From positions 620,001-684,000 of the forward strand of contig JAYKKT010000037.1 of assembly GCA_036023115.1 (NCBI GenBank): DNA of 64,000 nt. Reading direction: 5' to 3'. Positions within the stretch are counted from its first letter, which is position 1; each line of letters begins with the position of its first letter. The stretch is from Brasenia schreberi. Taxonomy: Eukaryota; Streptophyta; Magnoliopsida; Nymphaeales; Cabombaceae. Shown here piece by piece: positions 1 to 9,714 of the stretch. The position numbers were made by a program, and so were the translations under genes. The notes below the pieces were generated by a model. The model was given only the letters and a program-made list of their open reading frames with translations. It made no database searches and was not told the DNA's origin.

Positions 1-666
1 GTTTTTAGACAAGGAACTTGGGATTGATGCAAAACCATTTCCACCTATATCAATTGTGGCAGAAGATGATCCTATATTGCAATTATGTATCATTACAATG
101 GAAACTAAATAGCAAAGTCGATTTACTCTAGGTGAAGGGGCTCGATCGTCATTACATACATCTTATGACCGAATGAGATCATCATTACATGTCTCCCACC
201 TATAATAGTTTGATATTTTTGGATATTTTGTGGGGTAGAATCCATATTCCTTTTCGAGGTCGAATGATTAAGGCTCAAACCAACCCCCAAGTAGGAGTAG
301 TGATTTAAAAGTGGATACTTAGGATGTCGAGCATGAACAATGTATTTATTTTCTACTCCAGGACCTAGACGAATGGGTCACGACAGTTCTTGTTGAATGG
401 AGGAAATATTAGTTGGCCTTACATGATCCTAAGAAGATGACACTATATAAAAAATAGAGGCTCTAACCACTTTATGGTGAGAAGGACTTCACATATACAT
501 GACGGATCATGCAAAGGAGGTTGAAGAACTAGAGGAAGAGGTCTACAAGTAAGAAGAGTTGACGCAGGAGCCGAGGTATCCCCGATTGCCAAGAAACCAT
601 CGAAACTATATATAGTAGCTATAAAAAGATAAGGCATTCATTCGTAAACCACGCCTGAATGGAAAT
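1..666. other. Unassigned sequence left of element 1
   Basis: I recognise no gene, RNA or known repeat here. Short stretches can be read in frame at the extreme left, but stops are frequent and I cannot match the peptides to a family. It may be decayed coding sequence of another transposon. Homology to family-A retrotransposon DNA begins at about 667. A 23-bp stretch at 625-647 is repeated exactly at 708-730 inside the element, so the boundary was probably made by an aberrant join. Confidence 0.5.
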
Positions 667-1895
667 AATTTTTAGAAAATGGGGGATTTACCGAGGATGC
701 CACATCCAAAGATAAGGCATTCATTCGTAAGATTTCGACCCGATACACCATTCTGGGTGGGGTCTTATACAAAAAGAGTTTTACCGGCATTCTGCTTAGG
801 TGTATCGACCTAGAGGAGGCTAGGATGGTAATGCATGAGTTCCATGATGGAGAATGTGGAGGTCATGTTAATGCCAACATGATGGCAATGAAAATACTTA
901 GAGGGGGCTATTTTTGGTCCACCCTGAAAAAGGATTGTCACGATCATGTTAGGAAGTGTCATCCATGTCAAGTGCATGAGCACGCCATTCATATCCCTTC
1001 ATCTGCATTGCATTCCGTGGTCAGCCCCTGGCCATTTACCATGTGGGCATTTGACATTGTAGGCCCAATATTTCCAAAGGCCTCGAATGGGCATCGTTTT
1101 ATTTTAGCAGCCACGGAGTATTTCTCCAAGTGGGTGGAAGCCATTTCCCTAACAAATGTAATGGGGCAACATGTGGTGGCTTTCATTCGAAGGAATATCT
1201 TGGCTCGATTTGGGGTTCCACGAGACCTTGTGTCTGATAATGGTACCCCATTCAAGAATGAGCGGATGGTTAAGTTGTGCAACACGTATGGCATAACTCA
1301 CCACTTCTCCTCGCCCTACTACCCTCAAGGCAACGGCCAAGCCGAAGCCACAAACAAGACTCTCATTAGTATTATTGAGAAAACCTTAGAGAAGGGTAGG
1401 ACGTGGCACGAGAAGCTGGATGAAGCCTTATGGGCTTATAGGACTTCCAACCGGACTCCCACGAATGCCACACCATTCGAGTTGGTCTATGGCACAAATG
1501 CCATTCTTCCCATTCATACTCAACTGCATGCATTTCATACATCCATAGCACTCGACCTCCCCCTAGAGATGCTTCAGCATGCTAGGATGGCCGAACTAGA
1601 TTTGCTAGATGAGAGGCGACTCCTTGCCATGGATCATGCTCGCGCATATCGACAAAGGATAGCCCGACATTATAGCAAACACATGAGACCTCGCCACTTT
1701 GAAGTGGGAGATCTGGTCTTAAAAACCATCCACCATCGTGGCCCACACCCCCTAGGCAAGTGGCGCCCCAACTGGGATGGACCCTATGTTGTACGAGCAA
1801 CCACTACGAACAATTCGTATTGGTTGATCGATGTAGAAGGTAGGAATTTAGCAGATCCTATCAATATTCAATACTTAAAGAAGTATCATGTGTAG
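667..1895 (+). pseudogene. pol 3' fragment: integrase of element 1
   Basis: Integrase inserts retrotransposon cDNA into the host genome. The reading frame is open from about 667. From the ATG at 825 there are 356 codons with no internal stop. Counting from that ATG, the zinc-binding residues are H7, H14, C45 and C48 (HHCC). The catalytic triad is D77, D138 and E174, with exactly 35 residues between the last two (D,D35E). The C-terminal part has a GPY-type motif (GKWRPNWDGPYVV) and ends at a TAG at 1893-1895 with no chromodomain. That tail, with the dual RNase H of the sister copies, points to Tat-like elements rather than chromoviruses. The domain looks intact, but gag, protease, RT and RNase H are missing, so I call it a fragment. 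Confidence 0.9.
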
Positions 1896-3069
1896 GATCT
1901 GGATTAAATTCCAGTTTTTCGAAAATTTTATGGGGATAGTTGCCCTGAGACATGTGAATAAGGTGCAAAGGCGAACTCGTGTGACCCTAAGTGAGAGAAT
2001 TCACACTTGTGAAATAGTGGAGTTTTCAAAATCATGGTTACATTTCAAAATCCTTCATCTTACAAAGAAAGGCCTAGTTCAACATAGCAAGATACTTGCA
2101 AGTAGTACATGCTATTTCTAAATAGGCTGATCTGGAATGGATCGAGTGTAGGCTTGGGATAAGTCCTCCCCTCTTCTCTTCTCCTTCCAAAAGGAAAACA
2201 AAGGCCCAAATCAAAAGGGAATTTCCCATTTAAAATCTCTTTCCAAAAGAAAGAAACCAGACTTCAAAAAGAGAAGTCGATTCTCTTATGAAAAGGAGGG
2301 ATTAAAGAAAAAATACTCCCAAAGGGAGACCCTCTATGAAAAAAGAAAAAAAAGAGGCCAAAAAGCTCAAAAAGAGCAGTTTTCCGCCTTCTATGCCTCA
2401 AACCACGGGACGCTTCAGAAGGGACCGTGGTATCTCTTTCCCATCCCTGGCTTATCCCAAGCTAAAGCATGGTTCATTTCGAGGAATCCTAAAGTAAAAA
2501 TAGGATTTACTTACTTGAATTTCATCTTGTTTGAGAATTCGACGTTTCGAGTAAGGCGTAGGAATTTGAAATGAAGCTTGTTTTCTTATAAAACCTCCGC
2601 TAGATAAGCGAGTGTTAGGACTCAAACAAGGGCAAGCACGAAGAGCTCGAGATCCTTAGGATCGAGGCTCAAGACAGTTGTCCCTTTTGTAAATAGCTTT
2701 TGTAAATAAGTTTTGAAAAGTCGAACATTGAACAGCATAGGATTTGCTCACTTGGAGCAATAGACCTTGTAAGTCTCTAGAGTTCGACCACATCTGGTCT
2801 CTAGGAGGTCGCCACTCTTGGCACCACACCCATGTCATTTGCATTCCACGCATGGTACTTGCATGAACATGATCCCATTTAGGACCAGATTCCATAAGTA
2901 CAACCCTTTGGCGTGATATCTCCTCCTACCAGAGTTTGTAAATTGAGATTTTGCTAAAAATGGGACGATCCCATATTCTTCGTGGGTAGATCTAGGGAGA
3001 TATTAAAAGGGGTGTTTGTCATCTTTGCCCTTATCCAAATCGATTTGGACAAGGCCAAAGAGGGGCATC
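1896..3069 (+). other. 3' non-coding spacer of element 1
   Basis: About 1.17 kb separates the pol stop from the 3' LTR, with no convincing coding frame. It holds a 12-bp inverted repeat (2152-2163 with 2451-2462) enclosing about 290 bp, a 7-bp stem hairpin at 2402-2431, A/G-rich runs around 2170-2390, and a 16-bp palindrome at 3034-3049 next to the polypurine tract. The same spacer occurs at 16079-17252, 27488-28663, 44395-45568 and, inverted and partial, 60542-61091. A 79-codon antisense frame at 2656-2895 recurs in internal 2 but is broken by a 2-bp insertion in internal 3, so I do not call it a gene. Confidence 0.8.
3057..3065 (+). promoter_or_regulatory. Polypurine tract of element 1
   Basis: The purine run aaagagggg lies 4 bp before the LTR start. 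It is the expected primer site for plus-strand cDNA synthesis and is kept at the same place in all spacers of family A. Confidence 0.75.
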
Positions 3070-4302
3070 TGTAAACACCCTGAAATCCCACGAATTCCTT
3101 AAAACAAACCTGGTTTTGTACAAGCAGCCCCAAAGGGCCATTTTGAGTCTGGAAACCCAGGAGCCTTCCAGACAACCCTGTACATACGTTTTAAACTCTG
3201 TATTTCAAAAACATACATTATAGCTTTTAAAACCTTTTTAAAAACATGTTTTGAAACCCCGAAGTGGCTTGGCCTGATCAAGACAGGACCAGGAGAGCTA
3301 AGAAGAGCCCGGAACCGGAGCACACGACGAGCCCGGCACAGCAACTCTTGTATCTGATTCACACCCCAGGATCTCGAACGTCCAAGACCCTGTTCTTATC
3401 AAAATAGCATTTGAAGTCATCTCCGGAAGGCAGAAACGGAGGCGGACGACTATGTTGGCGAAGACCCAACGCAGACGGAGTACTGATGCTGTCAGGCCCC
3501 GCACGAATCGTCCATTTCGAACCCAGCTCGAAGGAGTCAAAGTTCAGTTTGGATTGGATCTGGACCATATATATCCAGATTCCAATCCAAACCCATATGT
3601 GGACTTGGACTTGGATTTGGATCCAGAGATCCAATCCAATATCCATATCCATGGCCCACATCACCTTCTCATAAATGGAGGTGGGGCCCACTTGAAATTC
3701 ACGTGGGATATCGGGCATGAGAGAGAGTGGGGATGGAAAATATCAAGAGTGTTGTATTAAGCTTGACTTGTGTGTCAAGTTTGGGTTTAATCATGTGGGT
3801 TAGCCTAATTGAGTGGGTTTAAGCTTGTAATTAGCTAAAACCTAACCTAGGGCTGCACCAACATGAGGTGGTCAAGGTCTATGGGCCATGCTAAGGGAGC
3901 TCCTTCACCCAAACCTAACCCAAAATGCCTAATCCTAGCCTAAACCCCTAATCCACCCCTAATCTGGACCTAATCACCTAACCCACTTCCCTAATCCCGG
4001 CCTAATCCCAACCTAATCACCTAACCCACTTCCCTAATCCTTCCCTAAACCTAGATTAATTTCCCTAATCCTAGCCTAAACCTAGCCTAATCACCTAACC
4101 TAGCTCACTAAACCTCACCCTAAAACCCAACCACCTAACCTAGCCCTAAACCCCTAAACCACTCCTAGCCCACAATCTACCCAAACCCCTAGTTTTAAAA
4201 TATCTGGCCCAACCCTTTCCAGCCCACCTTATCTACATACCACCCTACCTAAACCACCTAACCACTACCCCAAGCCCAGCCCTAACCGACCTACCCATCC
4301 CC

Positions 4303-4310
4303 TATTTAAA
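4303..4310 (+). promoter_or_regulatory. TATA box of LTR1
   Basis: TATTTAAA sits between a CCTAA-rich region and a C-rich leader. It is followed at 4323-4333 by GGGGGCGGGTT, which recurs after the TATA box of most other LTRs in the window, including family C. Transcription start would be expected about 30 bp downstream. Confidence 0.6.
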
Positions 4311-5265
4311 CCCCTCCCCTTTGGGGGCGGGTTTTGCAAGTAGAAGGCCCTCACCTCAGCCCAGCCGGCTCCACTCTCCACCTGCCCGCCTGCTCCACTC
4401 TCCAACTGCTCCACCAGCTCTACCTGCACCGCCACCTTCCCTCTTCCATCCACCACCATTCCCCAGCCGGACGCCACCACCTTCACCCAATCGAACCAGC
4501 CGAGCTCCCATCCACACCCGGCTTCTCCTCGCCTTCCACCGCCTCTCCCCATTCGGTAAGTACCCTGCACCTTACCTAGCTTCTTCTCTACTCCCTCTCC
4601 ACTCCCAGCCACCCACTATACCATCACCTTACCTACCCAATAGCCCCTCGCCGCCACCACTCCCACTCGGCCAAACCTTAGCCGCCCCAACCGTTTGCCC
4701 CTTACCTAACTCACCTCAACTATACCCGGCCACCCTATTAGATTTCCTAAGACTTGCCCGTGACACTCCCTTAAACCTACTATTCTCACTATCACCTAGC
4801 CCCATCCCCTAACTAGCTACCTTCCCATACTCCAGCCTTAGTCACCCTAGCAGCCCGCCACCACCACATCTTCCTAGTCGGCCACTCCAACCGACTATTC
4901 CTTCATTCGGCCAGTCATCACCCTTCCCCTAGGTGTCCCATTCGGCCTTCCCACAAACTCCCCTTTAGGTCCACTTTCCCTAAACACTCGACTCCCCTAG
5001 TGACCCTAAACACTCACTTGGTCCAGCCCCTTTAACCCCCCCACCTCGAGGCGACATCCACTTGCAACCGACCACCTTTGAGGCGCCTATCCCGCGCCGC
5101 ACTTGCAGCCGGACAGCACCTTTGGTCACCTATCCTCGCGGAGCTCCCGTTTGCAGCCCAAGGCGAAGGTCAAGCCCACGCTCAAGCAAGACCTCTACGG
5201 ACCAGCTACTCGTAAGTGCCTAAACTCGGTCTTTAGTTGTATACTTGCTTGAGATTCAATTTGAT

Positions 5266-5315
5266 ACGGGGTTGTAATAACGGAGCATAGTCTCCCCCCG
5301 CTTGTAATAACGTGG
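5266..5315 (+). terminator. Putative polyadenylation region of LTR1 (R/U5 boundary)
   Basis: GGGGTTGTAATAACGGAG is followed by CTCCCCCC and a second TTGTAATAAC. TTGTAA resembles the far-upstream element of plant poly(A) signals, and the GGGG/GGAG and CTCC/CCCC blocks could pair. Equivalent blocks occur near 8336, 19468, 30880, 36198 and 47588, in family B near 55065 and, looser, in family C near 51394. Conservation between families is the main support. Confidence 0.45.
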
Positions 5316-5450
5316 CTTTGCACAACCACACACGTGCACTCTCTTAGTCGTGCACGATTTTGAACACACACGGGCCTAATCAGCCCCTAATACATAAGTG
5401 TACATATATACTTTCATTTTCGAAGGGTTTTGTTTAAGTTGGGTGCGTTG

Positions 5451-5862
5451 TCTTTCAATTCAAGCACTCTCACACACATTGAGCTTTCGCTCTTATTTGA
5501 AAGACCCAAGTAAGGGCCGACCTATACTATTTGGGTTTCATTTCATGTCGTGTGAGTAAGTCTTTCAATTCAAGCACTCTCACACACATTGAGCCTTCGC
5601 TCTTATTCCCAAGACCTTAGTAAAGGCCTTATTGCAGTTATATTTGGGTTTCATTTATGTCGTGTGTGTAGTACTTCAATTCAAGCACTTTCACACACAT
5701 TGAGCCTTCGCTCTTACTCCCCAAGACCTTAGTCAAGGCCATACTGCAATTTATATTTGGGTTTAATTTCATGTCGTGTGTGTAAGTCTTTCAATTCAAG
5801 CACGCACCCACATTGAGCCTTCGCTCTTATTTGCAAGACCCAAGTAAGGGCTCATATACATA
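5451..5862 (+). repeat. U5 tandem repeat, 4 units of ~110 bp (LTR1)
   Basis: Each unit carries CACACACATTGAGC, TTCGCTCTTA, an AAGACC block, ATATTTGGGTTT-like sequence and a GTCGTGTG end. The last unit is shorter and has CACGCACCCACATTG. Confidence 0.9.
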
Positions 5863-6266
5863 ATCTATATACATATCTCCCTTTGGTTATTTCCCTTCGG
5901 TTATTTCCCTTCAGTTATTTCCCTTCGGTTATTTCCCTTCTGTTATTTCCCTTCAGTATTGTCTTTACATTTCGGGTTTTCCCTTTGGAGTAGCGTGAGT
6001 TTGCATTGCATCTACGCCATACCACGAGGTAGGACGCATATTGCATCGAAGCAAGCCCCACTCGAATTCGCCCATGTAGTGGAGTGTTCATAACACACAA
6101 ACTAGGTGGCCTGAAAAGGGATAAAAGAAAAGACTTAGGCACGTGCAAATCCACGTGATCTAAAATATGCAATCGCATCTTAAAAACCCGAAATAGACAC
6201 CTCGAACCGCTTCGTAGACTTTCTCTCCAAAAAAACTCGATTTTTTGCAAAGCGTACAGACTGACC

Positions 6267-6284
6267 CTTGCACATCGGTGCAAG
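6267..6284 (+). other. U5 stem-loop 1 in LTR1
   Basis: An 18-nt hairpin with perfect 7-bp arms, CTTGCAC and GTGCAAG. It is the best-paired family-A copy of a hairpin found at the same U5 position in four LTR families. Confidence 0.6.
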
Positions 6285-7563
6285 AAGGTCTGCGACGACA
6301 AGAGCTTACTTGCTCACAGTCGCCACGTTTAGAAGTTGTAAACACCCCGAAATCCCACGAATTTCTTAAACAAATCTGGTTTTGATACAAGCAGCCCCAA
6401 AGGGCCGTTTTGAGTTTGGAAACCCAGGAGCCTTCCAAACAAACCCTGTATATATGTTTTAAACTTTATCTTTCAAAAACATATGATATAGCTTTTGAAA
6501 ACCCTTTTAAAACATGTTTTGAAACCCCGAAGTGGCTTGGCCCGATCAAGACAGGACCAGGAGAGCCAAGAAGAGCCCGGAACCGGAGCACCTGTCAAGC
6601 CCGGCGCAGCAACTCTTGCACCTGATTCACACCCCAGGATCTCGAACGTCCAAGACCCTGTTCTTATCAAAATAGCATTTGAAGTCATCTCCGGAAGGCA
6701 GAAACGGAGGCGGACGACTATGTTGGCGAAGACCCAACGCAGACGGAGTACTGATGCTGTCAGGCCCCGCACGAATCGTCCGTTTCGAACCCAGCTCGAA
6801 GGAGTCAGAGTTCAGTTTGGATTGGATCTGGACCATATATATCCAGATCCCAATCCAAACCCATATGTGGACTTGGATTGGGATTTGGATCCAGAGATCC
6901 AATCCAATATCCATATCCATGGCCCACATCACCTTCTCATAAATGGAGGTGGGGCCCACTTGAAATTCACGTGGGATATTGGGCATGAGAGAGAGTGGGG
7001 GTGATAAATATCAAGAGTGTTGTATTAAGCTTGACTTGTGTGTCAAGTTTGGGTTTAATCTTGTGGTTTAGCCTAATTGAGTGGGTTTAAGCTTGTAATT
7101 AGCTAAAACCTAACCTAGGGTTGCACCAACATGGGGTGATCAAGGTCTATGGGCCATGCTAAGGGAGCTCCTTCACCTAAACCTAGCCAAAAATGCCTAA
7201 ACCTAGCCTAAACCCCTAATCCACCCCTAATCTGAACCTAATCACCTAACCCACTTCCCTAATCCCGGCCTAATCCCAACCTAATCACCTAACCCACTCC
7301 CCTAATCCTTCCCTAAACCTAGATTAATTTCCCTAATCCTAGCCTAAACCTAGCCTAAACCACCTAACCTAGCTCACTAAACCTCACCCTAAAACCCAAC
7401 CACCTAACCTAGCCCTAAACCACCCTTAGCCCACGATTTTCCCAAACACCTAGTTTTAAAATATCTGGCCCAATCCCATCCAGCCCACCTTATCTACATA
7501 CTACCCTACCTAAACCACCTAACCACTACCCACAATCCAGCCCTAACCGACCTACCCATCCCC

Positions 7564-7571
7564 TATTTAAA
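7564..7571 (+). promoter_or_regulatory. TATA box of LTR2
   Basis: TATTTAAA in the same context as LTR1, followed by a C run and GTGGGCGGGTTT. It would drive the genomic transcript of element 2. Confidence 0.6.
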
Positions 7572-8520
7572 CCCCCCCCATTGTGGGCGGGTTTTTCGAA
7601 GTGGGAACCACACTCCACCACCCAGTCGGGCCCTCTCCTTCTCCCATCTCTCACCCGTCTTCCCAGCAGCTCCAGCTCCACCAGCCGCCACCTGCTCCGC
7701 CACTCTCCCTCTTCCGTCCACCATCACTGCCCCCCCAGCCGGACACCACCACCTCACTCAGCCGGGCCCTCTCCTTCTCCCATCTTCCACCAGCCGACAG
7801 CCACCTTTGCCGCCACTCCTTCCCATTCGGTAAGTCCCCTTAACTCCCTCAAAACCACTCTCTACCACCTCTCCACTCTTAACCACCCATCTTCCCCTTA
7901 GCTCCACCTCTTTGCCGCCACCACCTAAGCCTAGCCGAACCTAGGATAACCCAAGTGGCTGGCCACTACTTAGCCACCATTTCCCATTTGGCCAACCCCC
8001 CCCCTAGGTGTCCTATTTGGCCTTCTCACTAGCTCACCTTTTAGGTCCAGTTTCCCTAAGTCCCTAACTTCACTAGTGACCCTAAGACCCACTTAGTCAG
8101 CCACTCTAAACTCCCTACTTGGAGGCGCCGCCCACTTGCCACCGGTCCCCTTCGAGGCGTCCATCCCGCGCCCCATTTGCAGCCGGCCAGCACCCTTGGT
8201 CACACACCTTCGCGGAGCTCCCATTCGCAGCCCAAAGCCAAGGCCACGCTCAAGCAAGACCCCTACGGACCAGCTACTCGTAAGTGTCTAAACTCGGTCT
8301 TTAGTCATACACTTGCTTGAAATTCAATTTGATACGGGGTTGTAATAACGGAGCATAGTCTCCCCCCGCTTGTAATAACGTGGCTTGGCACAACCACACA
8401 CGTGCACTCTCCTAGTCGTGCACAATTTTGAACACACACGGGCCTAATCAGCCCCTAATATATATAAGTGTACGTATATATATTTCATTTCCGAAGGGTT
8501 TTGTTTAAGTTGGGTGCGTT

Positions 8521-9038
8521 GTCTTTCGATTAAACACTCTCACACACATTGAGCTTCCGCTCTTATTTGAAAGACCCAAGTAAGGGCCGACCTATACTAT
8601 TTGGGTTTCATTTCATGTCGTGTGAGTAAGTCTTTCAATTTAAACACTCTCACACACATTGAGCTTTCGCTCTTATTTGAAAGACCCAAGTAAGGGCCGA
8701 CCTATACTATTTGGGTTTCATTTCTTGTCGTGTGAGTAAGTCTTTCAATTCAAGCACTTTCACACACATTGAGCCTTCGCTCTTACTCCCAAGACCTTAG
8801 TAAAGGCCTTATTGCAGTTATATTTGGGTTTCATTTATGTCGTGTGTGTAGTACTTCAATTCAAGCACTCTCACACACATTGAGCCTTCGCTCTTACTCC
8901 CAAGACCTTAGTCAAGGCCATACTGCAATTTATATTTGGGTTTAATTTCATGTCGTGTGTGTAAGTCTTTCAATTCAAACACGCACCCACATTGAGCCTT
9001 CGCTCTTATTTGCAAGACCCGAGTAAGGGCTCATATAC
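8521..9038 (+). repeat. U5 tandem repeat, 5 units of ~110 bp (LTR2)
   Basis: Same unit as in LTR1 with one more copy. The first two units are nearly identical to each other, which suggests a recent duplication. Confidence 0.9.
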
Positions 9039-9414
9039 ATAAGATATATACATATTTCCCTTCGGTTATTTCCCTTCGGTTATTTCCCTTCTGTTATTTC
9101 CCTTCAGCATTGTCTTTACATTTCGGGTTTTCCCTTTGGAGTAGCGTGAGTTTGCATTGCATCTACGCCATACCACGAGGTAGGACGCATATTGCATCGA
9201 AGCAACCCCCGCTCGAATTCGCCCATGTAGTGGAGTGTTCATAACACACAAACTAGGCGACCCAAAAAGGGATAAAAGAAAAGACTTAGGCACGTGCAAA
9301 TCCACGTGATCTAAAACATGCAATCGCATCTTAAAAACCCGAAATAGACACCTCGAACCGTTTCGTAGACTTTCTCCCCAAAACTCGATTTTTGCAAAAG
9401 CGTACAGACTGACC

Positions 9415-9532
9415 CTTGCGCATCGGTGCAAGAAGGTCTGCGATGACAAGAGCTCACTTGCTCACAGTCGCCACGTTTAGAAGTCAGTATTGATACATCT
9501 TCGCTAGCTTAAGTAAGCTAGCTGGCACGCCC
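9415..9532 (+). other. U5 hairpin pair and PBS-like decamer (LTR2)
   Basis: Stem-loop 1 is 9415-9432 (arms CTTGC/GCAAG, 18 nt in all). Stem-loop 2 is 9503-9522, two perfect 9-bp arms GCTAGCTTA/TAAGCTAGC around AG. It is followed immediately by TGGCACGCCC (9523-9532), identical to the first ten bases of the PBS at 9626. Confidence 0.65.
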
Positions 9533-9625
9533 TGTTTGAATACATAGGCCTTAGACGCACGATAAGATCCACTCCAAGCCACGAAAGGGGCGAAGAGGCG
9601 GGGATTTTCGCGCGTCTACAGAGAT

Positions 9626-9643
9626 TGGCACGCCCGGTGGGAC
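9626..9643 (+). promoter_or_regulatory. Primer-binding site of element 2
   Basis: TGGCACGCCCGGTGGGAC begins 5 bp after the LTR end. TGG would pair with the CCA end of a tRNA, where reverse transcription starts. I cannot assign the tRNA species from memory. Confidence 0.8.
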
Positions 9644-9714
9644 GTGAGCCTTTTCAAAAAATCGAGTTTACTTGTAGAAGTCTTGCGAAAATTTTATAAA
9701 GGTGTCGTTTTAAA

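Larger units (their letters stand above)
667..6336 (+). mobile_element. Element 1: 5'-truncated Tat-like Ty3/gypsy retrotransposon (family A)
   Basis: This copy keeps only the 3' end of pol (integrase), the 3' non-coding spacer, the polypurine tract and a 3' LTR that stops about 137 bp early. The left edge lies just upstream of the integrase. The right edge is a direct junction with the start of LTR2 at 6337. Identity to internal regions 2 and 3 is very high by eye, so it belongs to the same subfamily. Confidence 0.9.
3070..6336 (+). repeat. LTR1 (3' LTR of element 1, truncated at its 3' end)
   Basis: It begins with TGTAAACACCC, the start shared by all family-A LTRs. It contains a degenerate CCTAA-rich U3 block (about 3900-4290), a TATA box, a C-rich leader with splice-donor-like sites (4556 and 5212), a TTGTAATAAC-rich polyadenylation-like region, four ~110-bp U5 repeats and six 14-bp units (about 5878-5960). 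It stops at gaagt (6332-6336), where complete copies continue for about 137 bp to ...TCTACA. The missing end includes the second U5 hairpin. Confidence 0.93.
6337..9620 (+). repeat. LTR2 (5' LTR of element 2, divergent subfamily)
   Basis: 3284 bp, from TGTAAACACCCC to GCGTCTACA, followed by the PBS. It joins the truncated LTR1 directly, with left flank gaagt. The region after the TATA box (7575-7660) differs from LTR1, LTR3 and LTR4. Splice-donor-like GTAAG sites lie at 7830 and 8280. The 14-bp repeat is at about 9055-9112. Confidence 0.93.

Noticed and set aside
2656..2895. 79-codon antisense frame in the 3' spacer, repeated at 16839-17078
   Set aside because: Some Tat-like elements do carry antisense genes here, but this frame is broken by a 2-bp insertion in element 3, is not kept in element 4, and no family is recognisable.
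3359..3718. 119-codon antisense frame recurring in many family-A LTRs
   Set aside because: It overlaps U3 repeats made of GGAT/ATCC-type units and is shortened or broken in other copies (34538-34849, LTR6, LTR8). Low-complexity composition explains it; no domain recognised.
3890..4310. True interstitial telomere array
   Set aside because: Units are degenerate and not in heptamer register, and they recur at the same place in every LTR, so they are part of U3.
4321..4812. Proline/serine/histidine-rich plus-strand frames after the TATA box
   Set aside because: C-rich leader sequence gives long frames by composition. The frames differ between LTRs and the region is changed by poly-C indels, so not coding.
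8521..9038. CRISPR-like array
   Set aside because: The repeats are ~110-bp tandem units without unique spacers inside plant LTRs.
9626..9643. Initiator-Met tRNA primer site
   Set aside because: The PBS does not resemble the usual TGGTATCAGAG of Met-primed elements; I leave the tRNA unassigned.
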